36,740 nucleotides of DNA from a bacterium (lineage in GTDB: Bacteria; Electryoneota; RPQS01). This document shows positions 1 through 8,202 of this stretch, piece by piece (within the stretch, counting starts at the first letter, position 1; each line of letters begins with the position of its first letter). Below the pieces are notes generated by a model. It did not search any database. It saw nothing but the letters and a program-made list of their open reading frames with translations, and was not told where the DNA came from. Made by a program: the position numbers and the translations under genes. The DNA lies in contig JAHJDG010000149.1 of NCBI GenBank assembly GCA_018812265.1, positions 1-36,740 on the forward strand, given 5' to 3'.

Positions 1-672
1 AAAAACACGACGCGGCGAGAATCACGATGAAAAGGCGCGCGCACCTGCCGCATCCGGGTTCGGAAAGCTCTCTAATCATAGTCGAATTCCTGTGTGATAA
101 CGACGCTACCGCAACCTACAGACCCTCGGGCGGAATCTTCCCTTCGCGCCGGTTCCTGCTTGTGCGGAGATGTTCTCCGTATATTGGGCAACCGTCGTGC
201 CATATTCTCCCGGAAAATCCTCGAACCCAATCCACCGAGGCGAGAGGCGTTCCCAACCGCCAGAGGTATCTTTCGAGGAGAAACCAACCGAATTCGATCA
301 ATGTATCTGATCGCTCATTATTCCTCCCAAGAGTCGTGAGAGCGTGTTTCGTCCGACTCCACGTAGTTGTTTCCATGAAACTACAAGGCAAGCTCTGTGA
401 ATATTGTCACAAAAAGGAGCGTTGGAACAAGCGTGCAAACTCACACCGTTCCCGATTTGCGATGAGTTTCACACAATCGGCGAGTTCGGTTGCGCATTGA
501 CTTGACAATAGTTATACTTATTTATCGCACCACCTCGAAGGATCGAAGACGGAAGGGTTCCACCACGATTCGGTGCGTTACCGCCGCAGAATTTTAACGA
601 AGTCCTGCGCAGTAATTCCAACTTTCCCACCAATTCGGATTTCCCTTAACGCTTTTTCATTTAGGAGACGGA
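1..672. other. gene-poor lead-in region
   Basis: No convincing gene is visible. Open frames here are short, overlap each other on both strands, lack ribosome binding sites and match no family I know. A short frame at 375-500 encodes a CEYCH motif but has no ribosome binding site, so I do not call it. The only supportable element is the promoter-like site near 490-518. The stretch from about 525 to 672 would be the untranslated leader of the decarboxylase operon. Confidence 0.5.
490..518 (+). promoter_or_regulatory. putative sigma-70-type promoter for the oad operon
   Basis: A -35-like TTGCGC (490-495) lies 17 bp before a good -10 TATACT (513-518). An alternative -35, TTGACA at 502-507, is too close to this -10. 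Transcription would start near 525, giving a leader of about 148 nt before oadG. No other promoter-like site stands out between here and the operon. Confidence 0.4.
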
Positions 673-885
673 ATGGGCGAACCGAGCTTGGCAGTGCTAT
701 GTACGACCGCATTCGTGGCGGTTTTTATTCTTTTGGCGGTGCTGGCCGGATTGATGTATTTGATCATGCTGGTCTTTCCGGTTACGCGAAAGACCCTTGA
801 GCCGGTGCATGTGGCGGCCATAACTTCAGCGGTGCAGGCGCTGGCGCCCGGCGCACGGGTTACACGAATCGAGGAGTTAAGATGA
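673..885 (+). CDS. oadG: Na+-translocating decarboxylase, small gamma subunit (OadG-like)
   Basis: This 70-residue protein has one N-terminal membrane segment (about residues 7-36, very rich in Val, Leu, Ile and Phe) and a short polar C-terminal tail. That is the layout of the gamma subunit that holds Na+-translocating oxaloacetate decarboxylase together at the inner membrane. The start is supported by AGGAG at 663-667, five bases before the ATG. The last four bases (ATGA) overlap the start of the alpha-subunit gene, so the two are probably translationally coupled. Sequence conservation in this family is low, so the call rests mainly on topology, size and position in a gamma-alpha-beta gene order like the enterobacterial oadGAB. 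It lacks an obvious His-rich zinc-binding tail, so the assembly role is inferred. Confidence 0.75.
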   Translation: MGEPSLAVLCTTAFVAVFILLAVLAGLMYLIMLVFPVTRKTLEPVHVAAITSAVQALAPGARVTRIEELR

Positions 886-2762
886 TCTACGCGAAGAAGC
901 GCAAGACGATCCGGGTGATGTTCACCCCCTTTCGCGACGGCTTGCAGAGCATGTTCGGCGGCAAGACGCGGGTGCAGGACATTCTCCCCGCCATGCAGGC
1001 CTCGGCCCGCGCGGGCATCCGCCACTTCGAGTTCGGCGGCGGCGCGCGCTATCAAGCACCCTATTTCTACTGCGCGGAAGACCCGTTCGAGACGATGAAG
1101 AAGATGCGTGATGCGGTGGGACCGGAAGCCGATCTGCAGATTCTCACCCGCTCGATCAGCGGCGTCACGCTCACCAATCAGAACATCAAGGCTCTACAGC
1201 TTCAGGCCAAGCTCCACAAGCAGTACGGAACGACCTGGGATCGCAACTTCGACTTCATGAACGACGTGGATTTGCTGGTGAAGACCGGCAAGCCCATTGT
1301 GGATTCGGGAATGCACCATCAGGTGTGCGTAGCCTTGATGGGTCTGCCGTTCAAGTCGGATAAAGCCCATACACCGGAGTTCTACATCGGCATCGCCAAG
1401 CGGATCATTGACAGCGGAGTTCATTTCGATTCGCTGTGCATGAAAGATGCCAGTGGAACGACTCCGCCGCAGATCGTGTTTGAAACAACCAAGGGCATCC
1501 GTCAGCTTCTGCCTCCCGAGATTCCCCTCTGGGCTCACACGCACGACACGGCCAGTACGGCGGTGGCCTGCTATATGGCGGCCATCGAAGGCGGAGCGGA
1601 CGGAGTGGACTGTTCGGTCCGGCCACTGGCCAGCGGAACCGTGCAGCCCGACGTTCGCTCGATGGCTCACGGACTGAAGGGCACCGGCTACGAGCTCGAT
1701 GTGGACGCGTCGAAGATGGACGAGATCGAGAAAATCCTCACCGACGGACTGAAGGATTACGAGTTCAATCCGGTGGTGACGTCGGCGGACGCGCGGGTGG
1801 TGGGTTTCCCGATGCCGGGCGGCGCGATCGGCCCCAACGTGCATATGATGGTCAAGGCGGGAATTCTCCACAAGTACGGCGACGTGCTGGCCGAGTTCCC
1901 GGTGGTCGTGGAAGCTGGCGGCGCGTGGACGAGCGTCACGCCGGGCAGTCAACAGTACTGGCTGCAAGCCTTCAACAACGTGCTCTACGGACGGTGGGCC
2001 AAGATTGATCCGGGCTACGGCAAGTCGGTCTTGGGCTACTTCGGCACGACGCCGCTGCCGCCCGATCCAAGCGTCGTGAAGATCGCCTCCGAACAATTGA
2101 AGCTCGAACCGCTCAAGGGAGTGGATCCGCTCGACGCCGCGCCCGACATCCTGCCGAAGGCGAAAGAAGAACTGGCCAAGCGCAACCTCCCGACCGATGA
2201 GAAGTCGGTGTTCCTCGTGGCGGCGGCGATGGTTCCGGGAAAGAACATCGAGCTCAACGAAGGTATCAAGCTGCTCGAAGGCACCGCCAAGATTGACTTG
2301 CCATTGAAGAAAAAAGAGGAACCGAAAGCGGCGCCGGCCGCTCCGCCTCCGCCCGCAGCGGTGGCGGCGACTCCACCGATCTTCGTGTCGGGGCCCGTCA
2401 CCACCAACGTCCAAGTGGTGGAGAACGGCGTGCGACGGGATTTCCACGTCACTGTGGAGTTTCCTTCGGCGGCGCTGGCATCCCCGGCAGTGGCCGCGGC
2501 TCCCGCAGTAGAGACAAAAACACTGACAGCCACAAAGTCCATCCCCGTGTTCTCACCTTTTGACGGTGACGCGCCGGTCGTCGAGCTGAACGTGAAAAAG
2601 GGCGATATCATCGTGAAGGGTCAGACTCTGGGAGCCGTGGAAGCGATGAAAGCCAATCATCACTTCAAGTCTCCCGTGGCGGGAGTCGTGGACGAGGTGT
2701 TCGTCAGAATCGGAGATGAAGTAGGCGCAGGCAAGCCGATCCTCTCCATCCGCGAGGGATAG
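882..2762 (+). CDS. oadA: biotin-dependent decarboxylase/carboxyltransferase alpha subunit (OadA-like)
   Basis: The 626-residue protein has a carboxyltransferase TIM barrel (about 10-290), a conserved helical region, an Ala/Pro-rich linker (about 478-500) and a C-terminal biotinyl domain with the EAMK motif; the biotinylated lysine is K590. The barrel shows RDGLQS near the N-terminus, MKD (the lysine that is carboxylated in pyruvate carboxylase and transcarboxylase 5S) and the HTH metal-binding pair. In the known system this cytoplasmic subunit moves CO2 from a 2-oxoacid, usually oxaloacetate, onto biotin, and the membrane beta subunit then decarboxylates the biotin and exports Na+. The active-site surroundings differ from textbook OadA: GGGARYQ where GGATFD is usual, and RSIS where RGQN is usual. 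A related substrate is therefore possible. It overlaps oadG by four bases and precedes oadB by 14 bases. Confidence 0.85.
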   Translation: MIYAKKRKTIRVMFTPFRDGLQSMFGGKTRVQDILPAMQASARAGIRHFEFGGGARYQAPYFYCAEDPFETMKKMRDAVGPEADLQILTRSISGVTLTNQNIKALQLQAKLHKQYGTTWDRNFDFMNDVDLLVKTGKPIVDSGMHHQVCVALMGLPFKSDKAHTPEFYIGIAKRIIDSGVHFDSLCMKDASGTTPPQIVFETTKGIRQLLPPEIPLWAHTHDTASTAVACYMAAIEGGADGVDCSVRPLASGTVQPDVRSMAHGLKGTGYELDVDASKMDEIEKILTDGLKDYEFNPVVTSADARVVGFPMPGGAIGPNVHMMVKAGILHKYGDVLAEFPVVVEAGGAWTSVTPGSQQYWLQAFNNVLYGRWAKIDPGYGKSVLGYFGTTPLPPDPSVVKIASEQLKLEPLKGVDPLDAAPDILPKAKEELAKRNLPTDEKSVFLVAAAMVPGKNIELNEGIKLLEGTAKIDLPLKKKEEPKAAPAAPPPPAAVAATPPIFVSGPVTTNVQVVENGVRRDFHVTVEFPSAALASPAVAAAPAVETKTLTATKSIPVFSPFDGDAPVVELNVKKGDIIVKGQTLGAVEAMKANHHFKSPVAGVVDEVFVRIGDEVGAGKPILSIREG

Positions 2763-2776
2763 GCAGGTACTTTCTT

Positions 2777-3901
2777 ATGGAACTTCTTGGCGCGACGGGA
2801 TTCGCTCACCTGAATTTCGGCAACGCGGTGATGCTGCTGATCGGCGGCGTGCTGATCTTTCTGGCCATTACGAAAGGATTCGAGCCTTACTTGCTCATTC
2901 CCATCGGTTTTGGCGCGCTGATGGCCAATCTGCCGCTGGGTCACATGGCCGCCGGGATGGGAGTAGAGGAAGGCTTGCTTCAGTTCGTGTACAAGCACGG
3001 AGTGAAAACGGAGTTCCTGCCGCCGGTGATTTTTCTGGGAGTGGGCGTGCTGACGGATTTCCGTCCGCTGCTGTCGAGGCCTTACACGTTTCTACTTGGC
3101 GCGGCGGCGCAACTCGGAATCTTCGTGGCCGCCCTGATTGCTTTCTACTGGGCGGGTTTCACGATCCAGGAGTCGGCCAGCATCGGCATCATCGGCGGTG
3201 CCGATGGGCCGACCTCGATCTTTCTGACGGTTCAACTGGCGCCGCATCTTCTGGGAGCCGTTGCCGTGGCGGCCTACAGCTACATGTCGCTGGTTCCCAT
3301 CATTCAGCCGCCGATCATGCGGCTGTTGACCACCCGCAGCGAACGGGCCATTGCCATGCCGTTGGCCCGGCCGGTATCGCGGACGTCGGTAATCCTGTTT
3401 CCGATCGTAACCGGCGTGATCGCCATTCTAGGTGTTCCCAGCAGCGCGCCGCTGATCGGAATGCTGATGTTCGGGAATCTCCTGCGCGAATGCGGAGTGA
3501 CCGAGCGGCTGCGCAAGACGGGCGGAACCTCGCTGGTGGACATCGTGACGATCTTTCTCGGACTGGCGGTGGGAGCGACCATGGCCGCCGAGAATTTCCT
3601 GCGTCTCGAAACGATCAAAATTCTCGTGCTGGGAGCGGTGGCCTTTGCTTTCTCGACGGCGGGCGGCGTCTTGTTCGGGAAGTTAATGAACGTCTTCGTG
3701 CGGCCGGAAAAGCGAATCAATCCCTGCATCGGCGCGGCGGGAGTCTCGGCGGTGCCGATGTCGGCGCGAGTCGTGCAGAAATTCGTCTCGGACTCGACCG
3801 ACGGTAAGGTTAATCCGCTGATGGCCGCGATGGGACCCAACGTGGCGGGCGTGGTCGGCTCGGCCGTGGCGGCGGGCGTGTTCCTGCAACTTCTCAAGTG
3901 A
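2777..3901 (+). CDS. oadB: Na+-translocating decarboxylase beta subunit (OadB-like)
   Basis: A 374-residue polytopic membrane protein with about nine to eleven hydrophobic segments. It carries the family signature GIIGGADGPTSIF (roughly residues 135-150), which contains the Asp implicated in Na+ binding. A second conserved block contains GAAGVSAVPMSARVVQ, followed by the C-terminal GPNVAGVVGSAVAAG. Beta subunits of oxaloacetate, methylmalonyl-CoA and malonate decarboxylases catalyse decarboxylation of carboxybiotin coupled to Na+ export across the inner membrane. The length is close to the normal family size. The gene starts 14 bases after oadA and ends the operon. The next gene is preceded by repeats and its own ribosome binding site, so it is probably not part of the same function. 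The family is confident; the exact substrate depends on OadA. Confidence 0.9.
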   Translation: MELLGATGFAHLNFGNAVMLLIGGVLIFLAITKGFEPYLLIPIGFGALMANLPLGHMAAGMGVEEGLLQFVYKHGVKTEFLPPVIFLGVGVLTDFRPLLSRPYTFLLGAAAQLGIFVAALIAFYWAGFTIQESASIGIIGGADGPTSIFLTVQLAPHLLGAVAVAAYSYMSLVPIIQPPIMRLLTTRSERAIAMPLARPVSRTSVILFPIVTGVIAILGVPSSAPLIGMLMFGNLLRECGVTERLRKTGGTSLVDIVTIFLGLAVGATMAAENFLRLETIKILVLGAVAFAFSTAGGVLFGKLMNVFVRPEKRINPCIGAAGVSAVPMSARVVQKFVSDSTDGKVNPLMAAMGPNVAGVVGSAVAAGVFLQLLK

Positions 3902-3990
3902 ATTCCGGCGGTGACTCCTCAGGCAAACCATGCCCCCACCCTCCGGGCGGGAGGACGAACCGCCCGTGACGACTTTCCCGTTTCGTCGTT

Positions 3991-4011
3991 CCCCCCTTTG
4001 AACAAGGGGGG
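3991..4011. repeat. C-rich hairpin repeat, copy 1
   Basis: Arms CCCCCCTT and AAGGGGGG flank TGAAC, and a G-rich tail follows. Similar units lie at 8203-8223 and 36668-36688. This copy sits 54 bases before the palindrome at 4065, the same arrangement as the copy at 8203. A degenerate half copy of that palindrome (GGTGACTC) also occurs just after the oadB stop, around 3909. Confidence 0.6.
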
Positions 4012-4064
4012 AATCGAAGGGGGGTTGGAAGAAACGGCGAATGATGAAACAATCTTCTCCCGGC

Positions 4065-4084
4065 GGTGACTCTCCAGAGTCACC
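4065..4084. repeat. 20-bp palindrome, GGTGACTC type, copy 1
   Basis: GGTGACTC-TCCA-GAGTCACC, with arms that pair perfectly. The same sequence occurs at 8267-8286 and, inverted, at 10532-10551 and 25983-26002. In this copy and the one at 25983 the match extends upstream to CTTCTCCCGGYG, so the unit is about 33 bp and directional. It lies 31 bases before the lipoprotein start codon, between the decarboxylase operon and that gene, and would form a hairpin in the 5' leader. Confidence 0.8.
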
Positions 4085-4115
4085 CCGATATATAAGGAGT
4101 GAAAGGAGTTCTCTT

Positions 4116-4673
4116 ATGAGATGGTTTCTTGTGTCCGTGCTTGCCCTGGCGCTGTTGCTGCTGGCGGGATGCTGGGCGGTTTCCATATTCCCGCTCTATA
4201 CGGATAAGGACTTGATCTGGGACAAGCAGCTTGTCGGAAGCTGGAGTACGTCCGATGGCAGCAACAGCATCTGGTCGTTCGCGCCATCGGATACGAATAG
4301 CTACGTTCTCACGGTTCGCGAGGAGAACGAACGCGACGCGCAGTTCGAAGCCCATCTGCTCCGTCTGAAGGATCATCTGTTCCTCGATCTGCTGCCCGCC
4401 CAAGGGGACTTCGCAAGCGATTTCTACACCGGCCACCTGTTGCCCGCCCATTCATTCTGGAGGGTGGACCTGAAAGACGACACTCTCCGGCTGGGGATGC
4501 TAAGCATGGACTGGCTGGAGGAAGCCATTGACAAGGGAACCGTCAGCATCCCCCATCTCGAACGCAATGATGGTTATGTGTTGACGGCTCCCACCCAAGA
4601 ACTGCAGGCCTTTGTCCTCTCCCACCTCGAGGAGGCATTCAAGTGGGAAGACCCCCTCGTGCGTATCCCGTAG
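4116..4673 (+). CDS. small lipoprotein of unknown function
   Basis: The 185-residue product begins with a lipoprotein signal peptide: basic start, hydrophobic core and lipobox LAGC with C19 as the modified residue. The mature part has alternating beta-like segments (for example GSWSTSDG and IWSFAP), so it may be a small beta-rich, lipocalin-like envelope protein, but I recognise no family. I chose the ATG at 4116 because AGGAG lies at 4104-4108, seven bases upstream, and because the lipobox is then correctly placed. The in-frame extension back to 4041 would translate the palindromic repeat and destroy the signal peptide. The acidic export motif seen in the lipoprotein at 29021-30832 is absent. 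A strong terminator follows at 4699-4732. Confidence 0.75.
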   Translation: MRWFLVSVLALALLLLAGCWAVSIFPLYTDKDLIWDKQLVGSWSTSDGSNSIWSFAPSDTNSYVLTVREENERDAQFEAHLLRLKDHLFLDLLPAQGDFASDFYTGHLLPAHSFWRVDLKDDTLRLGMLSMDWLEEAIDKGTVSIPHLERNDGYVLTAPTQELQAFVLSHLEEAFKWEDPLVRIP

Positions 4674-4698
4674 CACATAGCACAAACTGGATATCTCG

Positions 4699-4732
4699 GC
4701 CGGAAGGTAGTTTTCCTTCCGGCTTTGTTTTT
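4699..4732 (+). terminator. rho-independent terminator after the lipoprotein gene
   Basis: A 9-bp perfect stem GCCGGAAGG/CCTTCCGGC (4699-4723) encloses a seven-base loop and is followed by TTTGTTTTT. It lies 26 bases after the lipoprotein stop codon. Confidence 0.85.
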
Positions 4733-4898
4733 ATGGAAGTTGGTGGGTTAGGAAAGTCCAACCGTGGGATTGTTCCACTACTGTTTGTGAAATACTTGTA
4801 CAACTATGGAAAACATTATGTTGGAACAAGACCCGTTATATCGAGTTTAAAAGGATGTGTGCCGATTAGTCACGGATCGAAACTACAGTGGAGGTATC

Positions 4899-6530
4899 AT
4901 GAGGTCTCTCAGCCAATTCTTTCTCATCGTCGCGGCCACCGCGTTTGTGATCAGCCCGGTGTCGGCTCGTTCGTTCCGGGTCGCCCAAATCCCCAACGGT
5001 AGTGTTCTGAACTGCTCGGCCTGCCACGTGAATGCGGGCGGTGGCGGCACTCGAAACGCATTCGGTCAATTGGTGGAGCGGAGTTTCTTGGTCGGCGACA
5101 ACGTACAGTGGAGTCCGCTGCTGGCCGGCTTGGACGCCGACGGCGACGGTGTTTCCAACGGAGTTGAGCTACGGGATCGCTTCGGCCAGTGGCAGACCGG
5201 GAATCCCAATCCAGGCAACGCGGCGCAGGTCACACATCCCGCTGATGCGGCCAGCAACCCGCTGCGCACGCTGACCGTGCAGTTCTCGAATATGGATCCG
5301 CATGTCGGACAGATGCTTGAATTGCGAATCGTGGACAAGTCCACCGGATTGGAAGCCGGGCGGGCGATGGTGTCAAGTATTTCGGGTGGGAGCTTCAACG
5401 TTGCCATACCGACCGCCGTGGACGGCCGGAGCTACTGGGTGGATTTCTTTGCGGACGTGAATAGAAACGGTTTCTACGATCCGCCGCCTACGGATCACGC
5501 CTGGCGAATCTCCGCCGACGTGAGCGGAGCGACGTCGGTCAGTTTCATGCACAATACCAACTTCACGGATATTCAGTGGGTCTATGCCGTGACTTTGAAT
5601 GCGCAGGGTATGACCCCTCATCAAGGGCAGCTCTTCGAGCTGCGGGTGGTGGACAGCAACACGGGAATGGAGGTCGGCCGCAAGCGCGTGGAGATCGTTC
5701 CGGGAGCGAACTTCTCGGTCATGGTTCCCGGGATCATGCGGAACGGAAACTACGACGTGGACTTCTATGCCGACTTGAACCGTGACGACCGCTATAGCGG
5801 GACTCCCACCGACCACGCGTGGCGGCTGAGCTTCGCGAACACCACCGGTGACGTGACGCTTGACTTTTCGCACAACACGAGCTTCACCGACGTGATGTGG
5901 GAGTATCTGTTCCAGATCAATATGCTGTCCATGAATCCGCACCTCGGACAGCTTTTCGAGCTGCGAGTCGTGGATCAATCGAGTGACACGGAAATCGGCC
6001 GCACGAGCCTGCCGGAAGTGGCCGTAGCCAACTATACGGTTTCGGTTCCGGGGATGGCTCTGAACGGAAGCTACCGCGCGGATTTCTATGCCGACCTGAA
6101 CGGAAACGGAACCTATGACGCGCCGCCCACCGATCACGCGTGGCGGCAACTGTTCCAGAATCCCGCCGGAAATGCGGTGGTGAATTTCAGCCACAACACG
6201 AACTTCACCGACATCGGCTGGCCGGTGCTGGCCGCCGACGATCCGGTGGCGGGATCCTCGCTGCCCGAAGCGTTCGCTCTGGAACAGAATTACCCGAATC
6301 CCTTCAATCCCTCGACCAACATCGCCTTCGATCTTGCCGAGCCGGGGCTGGTGCGACTCAGCGTTTTCAATATTCTGGGTGAACACGTAGCCGAGCTCGC
6401 GCGCGGGCCGATGGCGGCGGGACGGCATTTGGTAAGTTTCGACGGATCGGGTTTGGCCACCGGAATGTATGTCTATCGGCTGGAGGTTGACGGCTGGGCC
6501 GCTGAGAGAAGGATGATGCTGACGAAGTAG
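4899..6530 (+). CDS. secreted CxxCH / calcium-motif protein with T9SS sorting domain
   Basis: The 543-residue protein has a signal peptide (about 1-24), a short domain with a c-type heme motif CSACH (C39, C42, H43), and an acidic loop DADGDGVSNGVE (79-90) like thrombospondin type-3 or dockerin calcium loops. Three tandem repeats of about 105 residues follow (roughly 124-228, 229-333, 334-440). Each contains a HxGQ-xELRIVD-like block, a D-x-N-x-NGxYD-like calcium loop and PTDHAWR. The last 85 residues are a T9SS type A sorting domain (NYPNPFNPSTNIAFDL, then GMYVYRLEV). Secretion to the surface or medium is therefore predicted. One CxxCH suggests a single covalent heme, but an axial ligand cannot be assigned. 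The start at 4899 follows GGAGG at 4890-4894; the earlier in-frame ATG at 4857 lacks a site. The function of the repeats is unknown. Confidence 0.8.
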   Translation: MRSLSQFFLIVAATAFVISPVSARSFRVAQIPNGSVLNCSACHVNAGGGGTRNAFGQLVERSFLVGDNVQWSPLLAGLDADGDGVSNGVELRDRFGQWQTGNPNPGNAAQVTHPADAASNPLRTLTVQFSNMDPHVGQMLELRIVDKSTGLEAGRAMVSSISGGSFNVAIPTAVDGRSYWVDFFADVNRNGFYDPPPTDHAWRISADVSGATSVSFMHNTNFTDIQWVYAVTLNAQGMTPHQGQLFELRVVDSNTGMEVGRKRVEIVPGANFSVMVPGIMRNGNYDVDFYADLNRDDRYSGTPTDHAWRLSFANTTGDVTLDFSHNTSFTDVMWEYLFQINMLSMNPHLGQLFELRVVDQSSDTEIGRTSLPEVAVANYTVSVPGMALNGSYRADFYADLNGNGTYDAPPTDHAWRQLFQNPAGNAVVNFSHNTNFTDIGWPVLAADDPVAGSSLPEAFALEQNYPNPFNPSTNIAFDLAEPGLVRLSVFNILGEHVAELARGPMAAGRHLVSFDGSGLATGMYVYRLEVDGWAAERRMMLTK

Positions 6531-6577
6531 TCGTGACTACTCTGAGACGGATGAGGACGGCCCAGCCGTGTTTCTTG

Positions 6578-6608
6578 AAGGGCGAGCGCTTTGCTCGCCC
6601 TTTGTTAT
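6578..6608 (+). terminator. rho-independent terminator after the T9SS protein
   Basis: A 10-bp stem AAGGGCGAGC/GCTCGCCCTT (6578-6602) with a five-base loop is followed by TGTTATTT. It lies about 47 bases after the stop codon at 6530. Confidence 0.8.
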
Positions 6609-6711
6609 TTCACGAGTTCCCGCATTGGGCCACTTGTACCCGCCATTGCCTTGCCGCCTTTCAATTTCGGAAGAATCTTGTATATTGTGTGGTTAGGAAT
6701 TTCCGCCGGAA

Positions 6712-7626
6712 TTGCGAGAGACGGACTTGCCCTTAGACCTCGGCCCCAACAAGTGGCGGATTTTGCGCGAGCGGCTGCCCAAACTCTATGGGCTTCTCGA
6801 TCCCTGCCGGCTCTGTCCGCGAAGATGCGGCGTGCATCGAACGAGCGGAGAACTCGGCGAGTGCGGGATGGGCGGAGAGCTGATGGTGTCGTCGGTGGGA
6901 CTGCATTTCGGGGAAGAATCGCCGATCTCCGGTCATCGCGGTTCGGGAACGATCTTTCTGTCCGGCTGCAACCTCCACTGCGTGTTCTGCCAGAACTGGA
7001 CGATCAGTCAGCTTGCCGAGGGCGAACGAGTGACTGTTGCTGAGCTGGCTGAAGCGATGCTCGGGCTGGAGCGGAGCGGAGCGCACAACATCAACTGGGT
7101 TTCGCCGACCCACATGGTGCCGATGCTGATGGAGGCCTTTTGTCTGGCGGGAGAACACGGCCTGTCCATTCCGCTGGTGTACAATTCGGGCGGCTATGAC
7201 AGTCTCGAAGTACTGAAACTCCTGGATGGAATGGTGGACGTGTACATGCCGGACATGAAGTATGGAGACGCGGCGGTTGCAAGGCGTTTGTCCGGCGTAG
7301 AAGATTATCCTGCGCACAATCAGGCTGCCATAAGGGAAATGTATCGGCAGGTGGAGCCGCTCCAGCTTGATGCGAGCGGTGTGGCCGTGTGCGGGCTGCT
7401 CATTCGGCATCTCGTTCTGCCCGAAAATCAAGCCGGAAGCGAAGCGGTGTTTACGTTTCTTGATGAGGAACTTCCCGGTCCGGTGGACGTGAACGTGATG
7501 GCTCAGTACCATCCCTGTCATCTGGCATGGGAACATCCTGAGCTGGAGCGTTGCCCAAGCCGCGATGAATTTCAAGCGGCTCTCCGTCTGGCACGGTCGA
7601 AATCCTCGATTCGCATCGTGGATTGA
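6712..7626 (+). CDS. radical SAM protein, PflX / pyruvate-formate-lyase-activating-like
   Basis: A 304-residue radical SAM enzyme of the PflX-type group (COG1313). The cluster motif is C86-x3-C90-x2-C93 (CNLHCVFC), in the usual sequence SGCNLHCVFCQN. An N-terminal cysteine set, C32, C35, C39 and C51, could bind a second metal centre and is typical of this group. Such proteins reductively cleave S-adenosylmethionine, but the physiological substrate of PflX-type members is not established, and no glycyl-radical enzyme is encoded nearby. The start is a TTG: an in-frame TAG at 6694-6696 blocks any longer frame and no ATG occurs before residue 53. The gene ends overlapping a possible TTG start of the next gene (TTGA), so the two may be co-translated. 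Confidence 0.85.
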   Translation: MRETDLPLDLGPNKWRILRERLPKLYGLLDPCRLCPRRCGVHRTSGELGECGMGGELMVSSVGLHFGEESPISGHRGSGTIFLSGCNLHCVFCQNWTISQLAEGERVTVAELAEAMLGLERSGAHNINWVSPTHMVPMLMEAFCLAGEHGLSIPLVYNSGGYDSLEVLKLLDGMVDVYMPDMKYGDAAVARRLSGVEDYPAHNQAAIREMYRQVEPLQLDASGVAVCGLLIRHLVLPENQAGSEAVFTFLDEELPGPVDVNVMAQYHPCHLAWEHPELERCPSRDEFQAALRLARSKSSIRIVD

Positions 7627-7634
7627 TACGGCTT

Positions 7635-8195
7635 ATGCGTTACGTCAGTTGCTATCGTGATTCCCGCACGCTGCGCGCCGCTTTCACGGCGGTGCAGGTG
7701 ATGGTGCTGGTGGCTCCCGTGTCCATCATCGCCTTTGTCGTCATCACGCTTCACAATCTCCGCCTGGACTGGCGGGCGCTGCCGAGCCGGGTCTGGTGGT
7801 TGCTGGCGATCATGCTCATACTGAGCTTGACGGTGTACATACTCGTCCGGCAGTTCTTCCGGCGGCATCTCACACTCACCGTAGACGTGACCGCCGAGGG
7901 AATTCATCACCTGGCTCCCCCGCCCGTCCGGACGATTCTCTGGCGGGACATGGTGCTGGTTCGTCGCATTCCCTACGGTAAGGGAATTGTCGCCCTGCAA
8001 CTGCGAACGCGCACTCAGCGATACACGCTCTCACCCCAGCTGGTTCCCGATTCGCCCGATGCGCCGCGTTTGCGGGTAGGGCCGCGGGGACAATTCTGGG
8101 AGTATCCCAGCGGCGAGGTCGAGCCTTGCGATCTGAAGCACAGCTATGCCTATCGCCTCATCCGTGAGCATCGCCCCGACTTGCTTTCCCGGTAG
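7635..8195 (+). CDS. two-TM membrane protein of unknown function
   Basis: The 186-residue product has two hydrophobic helices (about residues 14-38 and 54-75). A soluble C-terminal part follows with short beta-like segments (TLTVDVTAEGIHHL, TILWRDMVLVRRI, GIVALQLRTRTQRYTL). This layout resembles small membrane proteins with a bacterial PH-like domain, but I cannot assign a family with certainty. I prefer the ATG at 7635; a TTG at 7623 overlapping the radical SAM stop codon is an alternative that would couple the two genes. Neither start has a clear ribosome binding site. The C-rich repeat at 8203-8223 begins eight bases after the stop codon and could serve as a 3' hairpin. Confidence 0.65.
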   Translation: MRYVSCYRDSRTLRAAFTAVQVMVLVAPVSIIAFVVITLHNLRLDWRALPSRVWWLLAIMLILSLTVYILVRQFFRRHLTLTVDVTAEGIHHLAPPPVRTILWRDMVLVRRIPYGKGIVALQLRTRTQRYTLSPQLVPDSPDAPRLRVGPRGQFWEYPSGEVEPCDLKHSYAYRLIREHRPDLLSR

Positions 8196-8202
8196 CATCT
8201 TT

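Noticed and set aside
27-500. 157-residue open frame at the left edge and several overlapping frames on the other strand
   Set aside because: No ribosome binding site, no family resemblance, overlapping frames of similar length on both strands, and the promoter-like site near its end fits non-coding DNA.
375-500. Short frame with a CEYCH motif, possible mini-cytochrome
   Set aside because: No signal peptide, no ribosome binding site, and a single CxxCH arises easily by chance.
1194-2447. 417-residue minus-strand frame opposite oadA
   Set aside because: Mirror frame of a GC-rich coding gene; His/Arg-rich low-quality translation, and the plus-strand gene has clear motifs.
4643-5002. 119-residue frame spanning the terminator and the T9SS protein start
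   Set aside because: It runs through a strong terminator and overlaps the signal peptide region of the next gene in another frame.
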